Assembly (NCBI RefSeq): GCF_001570425.1
Contig: NZ_BCSX01000024.1
Location: forward strand, 62,001-126,000
DNA from: Mycolicibacterium brisbanense
GTDB taxonomy: Bacteria > Actinomycetota > Actinomycetes > Mycobacteriales > Mycobacteriaceae
DNA: 64,000 bases
Reading direction: 5' to 3'
Shown: positions 43,574-52,003 of the stretch, one piece after another
How positions within the stretch are numbered: position 1 is the stretch's first letter
Layout: the number at the start of each line of letters is the position of its first letter
Notes under the pieces: model-generated
Told to the model about the DNA's origin: nothing
Seen by the model: only the letters and a program-made list of their open reading frames with translations
The model's database searches: none
Made by a program: the position numbers and the translations under genes

Positions 43574-44497
43574 CTACCCGTCGGCGCGAACCGCTTCGAC
43601 CAGAGCGTCGGCGGCGAGTAGGCCGAGATTGTTCGAGGCCAGTGGACTGTCCCCGGTGAGCAGCTTGCGGTCCCGGTGGACCTGGCCGGTCATCTGATCG
43701 TTGACGATCGTGAGCCCCTGCTTGCCGAGCAGGTCGGCGACCAGCCACCGCAAATGCCCTGGCAGGTAACCGATCTCGAGGTTCGGGCCCTGGTCGAGGG
43801 CATCCGGGAAGACGCACACTGAGTAGCCCTTGAACGGCGATTCCTGCTTGCCGAGAGCACCCGCCAGCAACGCGGCCGGGCCATGGCACAGGGTGATGAT
43901 GAACTTGTCGTTGGCCAGGGCCCAATCGAGCGTCTGCTCCACATCCTTACTCGAAGGCAGGCCCACCACGGCGGCATGACCCCCCGGGATGAACACCGCG
44001 AGATAGTCGGAGTCCGGGCCGAGGTCATCGGCGATTACGTCGGCAAGTTTCTTTGGCTGCTTGAGCTTGGGCTTGAGCGCCTCGTAGGTCGACATGACCG
44101 CCTGGTCCTCGCGGGGCATGGCCCACAGTTCCAGCTTGGCGGGGTAGCCCGACAGCGTGGCGATGTCGATCTCGAAGCCGGCCTCCATCAGGTGGTGCAG
44201 TGGGAGGAGCATCTCGATCGGGTGGTTGCCGGTCGAGAACATCTTGCCGTTCTCCAGCAGCACGTAGCGTTCTTCGGCGGCGATCATGAGCACCTTCCAC
44301 CTGCCGCCGGTGTAGGCGTCCTTGTGCTTGACGCCTGCGAAGTCGGTCTTGGCGGTGGTGTACTGGCTCAGCGAGTACGGCGACGGGAAGAAGGCGTTGT
44401 CTTCGGCAGGGTCCGGCGTCGGTTCCCTGCTCAGATCGTCTGCATTGGCTGCCACGGCGTCCACCTGCTTTCTTCTCGGTTGTCGGTCTTTCTCCAT
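43574..44497 (-). CDS. hchA: HchA/Hsp31-type glyoxalase III, DJ-1 superfamily
   Basis: Protein of 307 residues, close to E. coli Hsp31 (HchA), a chaperone and glutathione-independent glyoxalase/deglycase. The conserved blocks [56 protein letters not shown], the nucleophile elbow [12 protein letters not shown] (Cys-His) and [13 protein letters not shown] are all present. It likely detoxifies methylglyoxal. Start choices are ATG 44497 or an internal GTG near 44455; the first 25 residues are not conserved. Confidence 0.9.
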   Translation of the reverse strand: MEKDRQPRRKQVDAVAANADDLSREPTPDPAEDNAFFPSPYSLSQYTTAKTDFAGVKHKDAYTGGRWKVLMIAAEERYVLLENGKMFSTGNHPIEMLLPLHHLMEAGFEIDIATLSGYPAKLELWAMPREDQAVMSTYEALKPKLKQPKKLADVIADDLGPDSDYLAVFIPGGHAAVVGLPSSKDVEQTLDWALANDKFIITLCHGPAALLAGALGKQESPFKGYSVCVFPDALDQGPNLEIGYLPGHLRWLVADLLGKQGLTIVNDQMTGQVHRDRKLLTGDSPLASNNLGLLAADALVEAVRADG

Positions 44498-44615
44498 CGT
44501 GGTCGTCGCGGGTTGCCCCAGTCGATGGTGTGCCAAACAAGACCGGCCAGGCGTCGTTTGTCCACCGGCACAAGTCCACCGGCACAACTTTGGTCGCACG
44601 GGACGGGTGTCCGCA

Positions 44616-44621
44616 TACCCT
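44616..44621 (+). promoter_or_regulatory. -10 element for leaderless regulator mRNA
   Basis: TACCCT ends 6 nt before GTG 44628, fixing the start of the frameshifted regulator gene. Confidence 0.5.
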
Positions 44622-44627
44622 GGCATC

Positions 44628-44990
44628 GTGCGCGCTCCCATTCCCGACGCCGGTGCGACGCTCGCGGCAGCGATGCTGCCCCGCGTCGATGAGTTGGCGC
44701 AGGTGCTGGTCGACCGCATCCGCGACAACATCGAGGTGTACCGGTCCGACGACGTCGTGCCACCCGACGATCTCTACACGTCGTGCCGCACCAACCTGGA
44801 ATTCATGATTCGCCACGTCGCGCACGAGCCGTGGCTCGATCTCGATGCGCCGCGGCAGACCGGGCGCAGGCGTGCTGAACAAGGTGTTCCGCTGGCGATG
44901 GTGCAGACCGCATTTCGGCATTCGTTCGCCTGTATGTGGGAGATGATCGTGACCGAAGCTGCGCGCACCGACACGGGTCACCGACGCTGA
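44628..44990 (+). pseudogene. PucR/CdaR-type regulator, 5' part, frameshifted
   Basis: This frame encodes the N-terminal domain of a PucR/CdaR-type regulator, reading to WEMIVTEAARTDTG and then HRR-stop. One frame over, the sequence continues without a gap as RVTDADLVGIVGEVWSFHDA and leads into the GGDEF-like middle and PucR helix-turn-helix encoded at 45013-45837. A single extra base (or two missing) near 44970-44978, close to a GGG, explains the break. It may be a true mutation, a sequencing error or a programmed shift. The intact protein would be about 400 residues. Confidence 0.7.
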
Positions 44991-45012
44991 CCTCGTCGGG
45001 ATCGTCGGTGAG

Positions 45013-45837
45013 GTGTGGTCCTTTCACGACGCCTTCACCACCGCGATGATGAACTCGTTCAGCGAGACCGCGGCCCTGCTGATGGTGCAGCGCGATCAGG
45101 AGCGTTCTGCGCTGGTCGAGGCAGTGTTGCAGGGCGGCGGCACCGGTGACACCAAGACCATCCTCGATGCCGCCGACCTGCTGGCCCTGCCGTATCAGGG
45201 CACCTTTGCGGTCGTCGTGGCCGATGCCCCGGGCCTGGCCCGGCACGCGCTACCCAACGTGGAACCGGTGCTGCGGGCCCGGGACATCGGGTCAGCGTGG
45301 CGGCTCACCCCCGATCTGCACATCGGAATCGTGTCGATGCGCGGTGCCGATGGCCTGACCGAACTGGTCGACGCGTTGCGAGTGCTCGCCGTCGGGGCCG
45401 TCGGCGTGAGCCCGTCCTACACCCGGCTGGATCAGACGCCGCAGGCGTTGCACCTGGCGCGCAACGCGCTTGCCGGTGCCCAGGCCGGCGTGGCCCGTGT
45501 GACGGTGTTCGACGATGCGCCGCTGCCGATGTTGGTGGTCGGCGCACCGTCGACGGCAGCGACCATCAGTAAGCAGATCCTGGGTGAGCTGCTCGACCTG
45601 CCCGAGGCCGACCGCGAGCTGCTGCTCACGACAATGGCCACCTACTTCGCGGTCGACGGCTCTGCCAGCGAGGCCGCCGAGCGGCTGTACTGCCACCCGA
45701 ACACGGTCCGCTACCGCCTGCGCCGCATCGAGCAGCTGTCCGGCCGGTCCTTCGACCGGCGGCTCGATTCCGCCGAGCTGTACATCGCCCTGGACGCCGT
45801 CCGACGCCTGCCGGAATGCCGGATCTCGGTGCCGTGA
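45013..45837 (+). CDS. PucR/CdaR-type regulator, 3' part with helix-turn-helix
   Basis: Frame of 274 residues. It holds the rest of the sensory region, a GGDEF-like middle domain and a C-terminal PucR HTH (ASEAAERLYCHPNTVRYRLR; RIEQLSGRSFDRRL). GTG 45013 is only the first start codon in this frame; the frame itself is open upstream to at least 44971, joining the 5' part. Without the N-terminal domain it may still bind DNA. Convergent with the acyl-CoA dehydrogenase gene. Target unknown. Confidence 0.7.
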   Translation: MWSFHDAFTTAMMNSFSETAALLMVQRDQERSALVEAVLQGGGTGDTKTILDAADLLALPYQGTFAVVVADAPGLARHALPNVEPVLRARDIGSAWRLTPDLHIGIVSMRGADGLTELVDALRVLAVGAVGVSPSYTRLDQTPQALHLARNALAGAQAGVARVTVFDDAPLPMLVVGAPSTAATISKQILGELLDLPEADRELLLTTMATYFAVDGSASEAAERLYCHPNTVRYRLRRIEQLSGRSFDRRLDSAELYIALDAVRRLPECRISVP

Positions 45838-45838
45838 G

Positions 45839-47044
45839 CTATCCGACGTACGGGCGTTCGCGGCGCAGCTCGTTGCGGGCCACCGTGCGCCGGTGAACCG
45901 CGTCGGGGCCGTCGACGATCCGCAGCACCCGCGCCCAGCTGTAGAAGTAGGCGAGCGGGTAATCGTCGCTGACCCCGCCGCCGCCGAACACCTCGATGGC
46001 GCGGTCGATCACCCGGGTGGCCATGTTCGGCGCCGCGACCTTGATGGCGGCGATCTCGGTCGCGGCCCCGCGCGCGCCGTACCGGTCGATCAGCCATGCG
46101 GTGTGCAGCACCAGCAGACGGGCCTGGTCGATCTCGATGCGGGACTGGGCGATGAGGTCACGCACCACGCCCTGCTCGGCAAGCGGTCCGCCGAACGCCT
46201 CGCGGTTCTGGGCGCGATCGACCATGAGCGCCAATGCACGTTCGGCCATCCCGATGGCCCGCATGGCGTGGTGGATGCGGCCCGGACCCAGACGTGCCTG
46301 GGCGATCATGAACCCGTCGCCCTCGCCCGAGAGCACGTTGGTCACCGGGACGCGGACGTTGTCGAACACGATCTCGGAATGCCCGTGCTGATCCTGATAC
46401 CCGAAAATCGGTAGATGCCGGACGATCTGGAGTCCCGGGGTGTCGCGGGGGACCAGCACCATGGACTGTTGCCGGTGCGGCGCGGCGTCAGGATCGGTCT
46501 TGCCCATCACGATGAAGATCTGACACGCCTCGTCGGCGACGCCGGTGATCCACCACTTGCGGCCATTGATGACGTACTCGTCGCCGTCGCGGGTTATCGA
46601 GGTGGTGATGTTGCGGGCGTCGGAGCTGGCCACTGCCGGCTCCGTCATGGCGAACGCAGACCTGATGTCGCCTGCCAGAAGGGGTTCGAGCCACTGCTTC
46701 TTCTGCTCGTCGGTGCCGAACATCAACAACGTTTCCATGTTGCCGGTGTCGGGCGCGTTGCAGTTCATCACCTCGGGGGCGATGACGGGCGACCACCCGG
46801 TGATCTCGGCGATCGCGGCGTATTCGGTGTTGCTGAGCCCTGATTCATGCGGCAGGAACAGGTTCCACAGCCCCCGCCGCTTGGCTTCGGTCTTGAGTTC
46901 CTCGAGGACGGGTGGCCGCGCGTGCGCAGAGTTCGCCGCGCGCCAGTCCCGGTAGACCGATTCGGCGGGAAACACCTTCTCGCGCATGAAGTCCCACACC
47001 TTCTCGGCGAGCTCGGTGGTACGTGGTGACGGGCTGAAATCCAT
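45839..47044 (-). CDS. acyl-CoA dehydrogenase family protein
   Basis: FAD-dependent acyl-CoA dehydrogenase of 401 residues, of the ACAD10/11-like group. Family signatures: FAMTEPAVASSDARNITTSI, EYVINGRKWWITG, the LGPGRIHHAMRAIGMAERAL helix and FGGGGVSDDYPLAYFYSWARV at the end. It introduces an alpha-beta double bond in an acyl-CoA. It is the third gene of an operon with an APH-like protein, which is often found with this ACAD type and in some eukaryotes is fused to it. Confidence 0.92.
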   Translation of the reverse strand: MDFSPSPRTTELAEKVWDFMREKVFPAESVYRDWRAANSAHARPPVLEELKTEAKRRGLWNLFLPHESGLSNTEYAAIAEITGWSPVIAPEVMNCNAPDTGNMETLLMFGTDEQKKQWLEPLLAGDIRSAFAMTEPAVASSDARNITTSITRDGDEYVINGRKWWITGVADEACQIFIVMGKTDPDAAPHRQQSMVLVPRDTPGLQIVRHLPIFGYQDQHGHSEIVFDNVRVPVTNVLSGEGDGFMIAQARLGPGRIHHAMRAIGMAERALALMVDRAQNREAFGGPLAEQGVVRDLIAQSRIEIDQARLLVLHTAWLIDRYGARGAATEIAAIKVAAPNMATRVIDRAIEVFGGGGVSDDYPLAYFYSWARVLRIVDGPDAVHRRTVARNELRRERPYVG

Positions 47045-47066
47045 GATGTGCTCCTTGTCCGAGGGT

Positions 47067-47828
47067 TCAGTGGCCGGACATGCCGCCGTCGACGGGCAGC
47101 GTGATTCCGGTGATGTAGGTCGACGCGTCGCTGGCCAGAAAGATCAGGGCGGTATCGAGTTCGTGTTGGCGGCCGACGCGTTTGAGCGTCGAGGTCTGGT
47201 CGACAAACGCGGCGAGTTGGTCACCGGGAATCGCCGCGGTCATCTCACTCTCGAAGTATCCGGGCGCGATGGAGTTGACCCGGATGCCCTTGCGGCCCGA
47301 CCACTGCTGGGACAGGTCCCGGGTCAGGCCCATGACCGCGGCCTTGCTCGACGCGTACGCCGCTTGCGGCGCATAGGATTTGATCAAGCCGAGCACGCTG
47401 GCAATGTTTACGATGCTCGATCCGGGTCTCATCACCCGGGCGGCGGCCTGGGCCATCCAGTACGTGCCCATGAGGTTGACGTCGACGACGCCGCGGAACT
47501 CGTCGGGGGTTTCCCGCAGTGCGGGCACCGCGGTGCCGACCCCGGCATTGTTGACCAGGACGTCGAGACGGCCGAATTCGGTGATCGCCAGCTCGGCCAG
47601 CGCCGTGCAATCTTGCGGATCGGTGACGTCGGTGCGCCGAGTGCGGACCACATCTGTATCGAATTCACTTGCCAGCGTGTGGAGTTGGTCCTCGCGCCGG
47701 GCTCCGAGCACGACGCGTGCGCCGGCGTCGACGAGTGCCCGGGCGAATCCAGCTCCCAGGCCTGAGCTCGCCCCGGTCACCACCGCGACCCGCCCGTCCA
47801 ACCGGAACCGGTCGATGACGCTCTCCAT
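47067..47828 (-). CDS. SDR-family oxidoreductase
   Basis: Short-chain dehydrogenase of 253 residues: VAVVTGASSGLGAGFARAL, NNAGVGTAV, active-site Ser SIVNIASVLG and Y-x3-K (YASSKAA). The likely reaction is oxidation of a 3-hydroxyacyl-CoA or similar within the acyl-CoA operon. ATG 47828 shares a base with the upstream stop (TGATG); GTG 47831 is the alternative. Confidence 0.9.
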   Translation of the reverse strand: MESVIDRFRLDGRVAVVTGASSGLGAGFARALVDAGARVVLGARREDQLHTLASEFDTDVVRTRRTDVTDPQDCTALAELAITEFGRLDVLVNNAGVGTAVPALRETPDEFRGVVDVNLMGTYWMAQAAARVMRPGSSIVNIASVLGLIKSYAPQAAYASSKAAVMGLTRDLSQQWSGRKGIRVNSIAPGYFESEMTAAIPGDQLAAFVDQTSTLKRVGRQHELDTALIFLASDASTYITGITLPVDGGMSGH

Positions 47829-48859
47829 CACACCGCCTCCAGGGCGGCCAGGCCGGCCTCGGCGAGCTGGACGACTTCGCTTTCCACCTCGCCGAAATCC
47901 TGGCCTGCCATCATTCCCGCGGCCGAGCGGGCCGCGACGCCCTGGATGATGACGGCGAACTTGAACCGGGCGAACGCTTCGTAGAACGGTACCGCCGAGA
48001 CGTCACGTCCGGTCCGTTCCGCATAGCGGGACAACAGATATGACCGCGGCGGGAATCCCTCCTGCGTGGTGACCGTCGGCACCAGCGGGATCTGCGGTTC
48101 GCCTGCCTGCGGCCAGTAGAACATCAGCAGACCGAGGTCGGTGAGCGGATCGCCGACCGTCGACAGCTCCCAGTCCAGCACCGCGGCGACGCGACCGGGA
48201 TCGGTCGGGTCCATGAGGCAGTTGTCCAGCCGGAAGTCGCCGTGCACGATGGCCGGTGGCGGGCTGGCCGGCAGGTCCGCCTCCAGGGCGGTCGCCAGGG
48301 CATCCAGGGCGGGCACATCGCGGGAACGACTGGCCAGCGACTGCTTTCGCCAGCGGGTGACCTGACGGGCCAGGAAACCCTCCGGCCGGCCGTAGTCGTC
48401 GAGGCCGACGGATGCGGGCTCGATGCCGTGGAGATCGGCCAGTGTGTCGATGAGGGCGTCGGCGATCTTGTGCCGATCCGCCGGCGCCGTCGCGTAATCG
48501 GCCGGCATGGCGTCGCGGATGGCGTGGCCTGCGACTCTCTCCATGACATAGAACGGGGTTTTGAGCGTCTGCGCGGTGGTCTCGGCGTAGACGACCGATG
48601 CGACCGGCACGGATGTCGGTGCCAGTGCTCGCTGCACGCGCGCCTCGCGGGCCATGTCGTGCGCACTCGGCAGCAGGGGCCCCTGCGGTGGTCGACGGAG
48701 GATCAATTCGCCTGCGGCAGAAGTCAGTTCGAAGGTCAGGTTCGACTTTCCGCCGGCGATGAGCCTGGCCTTGAACGTGGCCCAGCGATTGTCGAGCGTG
48801 ACGTCGGCCAGGGCGGGGCCCAGTCGGGCCGGGTGCAGCAGCGATTCGACATCGGTCAT
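47828..48859 (-). CDS. phosphotransferase (APH/ACAD10-like kinase) family protein
   Basis: Aminoglycoside-phosphotransferase-fold protein of 343 residues. The catalytic loop IVHGDFRLDNCLMDP and metal DWE motif (AVLDWELSTVGDPLTDLG) are intact. Proteins of this FadE36/ACAD10-type group act with acyl-CoA dehydrogenases, probably phosphorylating hydroxyacyl-CoAs before elimination, so antibiotic resistance is not implied. ATG 48859 is chosen after an unconserved upstream stretch. It is first in the operon, and a candidate operator lies 140 bp upstream. Confidence 0.88.
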   Translation of the reverse strand: MTDVESLLHPARLGPALADVTLDNRWATFKARLIAGGKSNLTFELTSAAGELILRRPPQGPLLPSAHDMAREARVQRALAPTSVPVASVVYAETTAQTLKTPFYVMERVAGHAIRDAMPADYATAPADRHKIADALIDTLADLHGIEPASVGLDDYGRPEGFLARQVTRWRKQSLASRSRDVPALDALATALEADLPASPPPAIVHGDFRLDNCLMDPTDPGRVAAVLDWELSTVGDPLTDLGLLMFYWPQAGEPQIPLVPTVTTQEGFPPRSYLLSRYAERTGRDVSAVPFYEAFARFKFAVIIQGVAARSAAGMMAGQDFGEVESEVVQLAEAGLAALEAV

Positions 48860-48951
48860 GAGGTGTTCCGTTCTGCGGGTGGTGGGACACGATTTGCGGG
48901 TCCCGACCGAACGCTCGATAGGGTTCGGTATCCCCATGGTGCGGTGAGCGC

Positions 48952-48982
48952 TGCTGTTTTGTCAACAGCATCTGTCAACAGC
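48952..48982. promoter_or_regulatory. overlapping direct and inverted repeats upstream of the APH/SDR/ACAD operon
   Basis: TGCTGTT-ttgtc-AACAGCA (48952-48970) is a perfect inverted repeat. TGTCAACAGC is also repeated directly at 48960-48969 and 48973-48982. The layout suggests a second regulator site. Confidence 0.4.
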
Positions 48983-49000
48983 GCTGACGAGGCAGTAGTT

Positions 49001-49021
49001 ATGTTCAGGAAAGCTGAACGT
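49001..49021. promoter_or_regulatory. candidate operator of the XRE-TetR regulator (operon copy)
   Basis: ATGTTCAGG-N3-GCTGAACGT has the same 9-3-9 layout as the palindrome at the regulator's own start, with two changed bases. It lies between the regulator stop and the operon start. Confidence 0.55.
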
Positions 49022-49028
49022 GAGAACG

Positions 49029-49865
49029 TCAGCCGGCGCGCATGATGTCGATTGCGAACCGGGCGTACTCCCGAGCGATCTCGGACGCCGACGTCGGCCC
49101 GGACGGCTGGAACCACGACGGCAGCGACGTGCACATGGTGGATATCGCCCGGGTGGCGTCGTGGGCATGGGGCGTGCGGAATTCGCCTGTCGCGATCGCC
49201 GCTTGGGCCTCGTCGTCGAGCATGTACTGGATATCGTTGCGTAGCGCGGAAATTCGTTCGTGATCCGGTGGCAGGATACTGCGCATCTCGCTCGCGCCGA
49301 TGAAGGCCAGGTCTCTGCGGTGGGTATGGAACAGCGCAAGCGCCTCGACCATGTTGCTGAACCGCTGAGTGGGCGTTGATCCTTCAGCCCTGGCCGCCGG
49401 GATGAGCCAGTGCAACTCGCTCATCGCGACGTCGAGAATCGCCACCAGCAGGCGCTGCTTGCTCGGGTAGTGGTGGTACACACCGGGAACGCTCATGTGT
49501 GCGGCGGTGGCGATGGTCCGCATGGTGGCGCCGTGGTAGCCGGTGCGGACGAACACCGAGATCGCGGCCATGAGCACCGGATCCAGGTTCAGGGCGGGGA
49601 ACGTGCGCCAGTCTGCGCCGGGGGCCTTGGCGTGGGCCCGGGGCTGCGGGACGTGGTCGGCCTCGGGCACTCGCAACATCTCGGTGGCCGACGTGCCCAG
49701 GGCTTCGGCGATCGCGTAGAGCCGGTCCACGCTGAGGCCGGCCTTGTCGTTCTCGATCGCGCTCATCGTCGCCGGGCTCACGCCGATGCGGGTGGCCAGT
49801 TGGCGTAACGAGACCCCGGCTCGCGTTCGGGCGGACCGCACGAGCGCACCGGTATGTTCAGCCAT
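49029..49865 (-). CDS. XRE-TetR fusion transcriptional regulator
   Basis: Regulator of 278 residues with two DNA-binding domains. An XRE/Cro helix-turn-helix (LVRSARTRAGVSLRQLATRI; GVSPATMSAIENDKAGLSV) is followed by a TetR head (LMAAISVFVRTGYHGATMRT; IATAAHMSVPGVYHHYPSK) and a TetR C-terminal ligand domain. Start ATG 49865 gives MAEHTGALV; ATG 49874 and GTG 49883 are in frame. Its own start is covered by a palindrome that recurs before the APH/SDR/ACAD operon, so autoregulation and control of that operon by an acyl-CoA-like ligand are likely. Confidence 0.85.
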   Translation of the reverse strand: MAEHTGALVRSARTRAGVSLRQLATRIGVSPATMSAIENDKAGLSVDRLYAIAEALGTSATEMLRVPEADHVPQPRAHAKAPGADWRTFPALNLDPVLMAAISVFVRTGYHGATMRTIATAAHMSVPGVYHHYPSKQRLLVAILDVAMSELHWLIPAARAEGSTPTQRFSNMVEALALFHTHRRDLAFIGASEMRSILPPDHERISALRNDIQYMLDDEAQAAIATGEFRTPHAHDATRAISTMCTSLPSWFQPSGPTSASEIAREYARFAIDIMRAG

Positions 49866-49874
49866 GCTGAACAT
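49854..49874. promoter_or_regulatory. candidate autoregulatory operator of the XRE-TetR regulator
   Basis: ATGTTCAGC (49854-49862), spacer cat, GCTGAACAT (49866-49874): perfect 9-bp arms overlapping the start codons. It is shared with 49001-49021. Confidence 0.6.
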
Positions 49875-49954
49875 GGTAGGCACCGTTCAGCAAGGGCCGG
49901 TTGTCGCACGCGTTTTCGTTCGATCCGTGCATCACCTGGCCAGTGGGCGGGCGG

Positions 49955-50920
49955 CTATGCCGAGAGTTCGGCTTTCGCAGCCTCGCGCGCGAGCATGCGG
50001 TCGCGCTGCTCCTCGAATTTGACGACCTGCTTCTGCAGGTCCTCCAGGTAATCGGCAAGCTGCTCGCGGCGCTTCTCACCGATCGCGGTCACGTCGTTGC
50101 GTTCGAAGATCCGCCACTTCTTGACGTTGGGCATCACGACCTCTTCGAGGTGCTGGCGCAGATCGTAGATGCCGTGTTTGGCCATGATCACGCTGTTGCG
50201 GCGCCAGTTCGGCATGCCGCGGCCGGGCATCCGGAATCCTTCGATGATGGCGCACACCGCTTCCATCGCCTGGTCGGGCGCTAGGTCGAAACCGGCCGAG
50301 AACATGTTGCGGTAGAAGACCATGTGCAGGTTCTCGTCGGTGGCGACGCGCTGCAGCATCGACTCGGCGATCGGGTCGTCGCAGATCTTGCCGGTGTTGC
50401 GGTGACTCACGCGGGTGGCGAGCTCCTGCAGCGTCGCGTACGCCGAGATCATCAGCGGTCCGGGCTCATGGATTTCGCGTTCTTCTTCGTCGGGGTCGTA
50501 GCCGTTGCGCATGTGCTCCATACGCATGCGTTCCAGCGCCACGGGATCCACACCGCGGGTGACGACGAGGTAGTCGCGGATGACGATGCCATGACGGTTT
50601 TCCTCGGCGGTCCACTGGTTCACCCAGTGGCCCCAGGCGCCGTCGAGGGAGAAGTGATTGGCCGCGCCCCGGTGATAGGACGGCAGGTTGTCCTCGGTGA
50701 GCAGATTGGTGACCATCGCGACCTTGGCGACCTCGGACAGCCGGGACTGCTCGGGATCCCAGTCCTCGCCGCCCAGGGCCGCGAAGTTACGGCCCAGGTC
50801 CCAGGGGACGTAGTCGTGCGGATGCCATTCCTTGGCGACCTTCAAATGATGATTGAGGCCTGCCTCAGCAACCGGCTCGAGCTCCTTGAGAATCTCGACG
50901 TCGGTCAAATGTCTCTGCAA
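49955..50920 (-). CDS. acyl-[ACP] desaturase (DesA-type)
   Basis: Soluble di-iron acyl-ACP desaturase of 321 residues, resembling mycobacterial DesA1. Iron ligands lie in TEDNLPSYH, WTAEENRHG (ExxH), a middle Glu in ATLQELATRVSHRNTGK, and VATDENLHM (ExxH). It introduces a double bond in a long-chain acyl-ACP for membrane lipid or mycolate synthesis. The start is TTG 50920, preceded by aagggga. It is probably a DesA1 paralog; the function is inferred by family. Confidence 0.9.
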   Translation of the reverse strand: MQRHLTDVEILKELEPVAEAGLNHHLKVAKEWHPHDYVPWDLGRNFAALGGEDWDPEQSRLSEVAKVAMVTNLLTEDNLPSYHRGAANHFSLDGAWGHWVNQWTAEENRHGIVIRDYLVVTRGVDPVALERMRMEHMRNGYDPDEEEREIHEPGPLMISAYATLQELATRVSHRNTGKICDDPIAESMLQRVATDENLHMVFYRNMFSAGFDLAPDQAMEAVCAIIEGFRMPGRGMPNWRRNSVIMAKHGIYDLRQHLEEVVMPNVKKWRIFERNDVTAIGEKRREQLADYLEDLQKQVVKFEEQRDRMLAREAAKAELSA

Positions 50921-51277
50921 CGGGTCCCCTTAAGTGTTAGCCCGACCGGTGCGTGTCCGCGGTGTCTGCCTAGATAGCCACGTGTAAGGTACCCGGTTTT
51001 GCGGCCAAATCCGATTTGCCGTCCCATTCATGGGACATACCGACGCGTGGTCGACCCGGTAAGTGCGCTCTGCCTGCCTCATCAAGATCGGCCTCTACGC
51101 AGTTGGACGCGCTTTCTTGAACTGGGAACTTGATCCCATGGGCACGCCGTCAGTGGCACGTGCGGCGTCTGGGCCCCTCTGCACCGGTTTCCCGGTGGCA
51201 GGAATGCCGCTCCACCGTAGCTGGCGGCCGGCTGTTCAGCCCAAGTTGGGCACCTGTGCCACAGCGGTGTCGACGCA
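50921..51277. other. non-coding stretch upstream of desaturase
   Basis: About 360 bp without a supported gene. On the minus strand it carries the desaturase leader and a possible -10 (ctatct near 50970). An 89-residue plus-strand frame here has no ribosome site or family resemblance. Nothing else is recognised. Confidence 0.5.
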
Positions 51278-51317
51278 CGAAACCCCGGGACGTCGCGCGC
51301 TTGGTCCCGGGGTTTCG
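51278..51317 (-). terminator. strong hairpin after cspA
   Basis: Perfect 14-bp arms CGAAACCCCGGGAC (51278-51291) and GTCCCGGGGTTTCG (51304-51317), 12-nt loop, 15 bp past the cspA stop. A U-poor intrinsic terminator. Confidence 0.75.
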
Positions 51318-51332
51318 GAGATGATCAGGTGA

Positions 51333-51536
51333 TCAGAGGGCGGTTACGCCCACGGCTTGCGGGCCCTTGTTGCCCTGGGTGATTTCGAACTTCACCCGCT
51401 GGTTCTCTTCAAGCGACCGGTAGCCGCCACTCTGGATCTCGGAGTGGTGAACGAACACGTCTGGCGCACCGCCATCCGGGGCGATGAAGCCAAAGCCCTT
51501 GTCGTTGTTAAACCACTTCACGGTTCCTTCGGTCAT
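51333..51536 (-). CDS. cold-shock protein CspA-type
   Basis: Cold-shock-domain RNA chaperone of 67 residues. RNP1 is KGFGFIAP and RNP2 VFVHHSEI, with the start [15 protein letters not shown] and the end [13 protein letters not shown]. It melts RNA secondary structure in the cytoplasm. ATG 51536 has a gagaaag site upstream. A long gene-free leader (467 bp to the next gene) is consistent with post-transcriptional control, as is usual for csp genes. A degenerate related sequence lies at 52991-53149. Confidence 0.95.
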   Translation of the reverse strand: MTEGTVKWFNNDKGFGFIAPDGGAPDVFVHHSEIQSGGYRSLEENQRVKFEITQGNKGPQAVGVTAL

Positions 51537-52003
51537 GCTGTTACTACTTTCTCTTTTTTCGATGAACGCATGACGATGCGTCCAAATCTGGTGCCCAACG
51601 GATAACTCGTTGGTGGGCTGAGCGGCGACCAGCATGTCGACCGCTGTCGCGCGGTTCTCGGGCCGTGCTGCTGTCCTGTTGCGGCGTCATCGCGGCGCTC
51701 CAGCCTTGACCGCAATCGGCCACATTCTTCAAATCGGCGACGGCGTGACTTTGACCAGTCAGGCGACGGAATACCGCCGAATTACCTCTAGCATACGTGG
51801 TACGTCCAAATCGGCCGAAGGCGGCCCTCGATCGGAACACTGTGGTTGTGGGGGCGGACGATCATTTCGTTTCGGCGGACCTACGCCTGCCCTGCGGTTC
51901 GGGTGATTCCGTCGCCCTGGCTCTGGCGCAGATATTCAGCTGTGCCGCAATCGATTACGGTGTTCAGGCTCGTCGCCCGAGGCTGTTGCCGCCAGTACAT
52001 GCG
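51537..52003. other. gene-free region upstream of cspA
   Basis: 467 bp with no supported gene. It probably contains the cspA promoter and long 5' leader on the minus strand and the 3' end of the transglutaminase gene's transcript. A TATGCT box on the minus strand (51790-51795) could be a -10, though a nearby TTGGAC is too close to pair with it. Confidence 0.4.

Noticed and set aside
47828..48859. Aminoglycoside resistance kinase
   Set aside because: The context (acyl-CoA dehydrogenase, SDR) and the ACAD10-type sequence indicate acyl-CoA metabolism.
51063..51332. An 89-codon plus-strand frame between desA and cspA
   Set aside because: No ribosome site, no family resemblance, and it crosses the cspA terminator hairpin.
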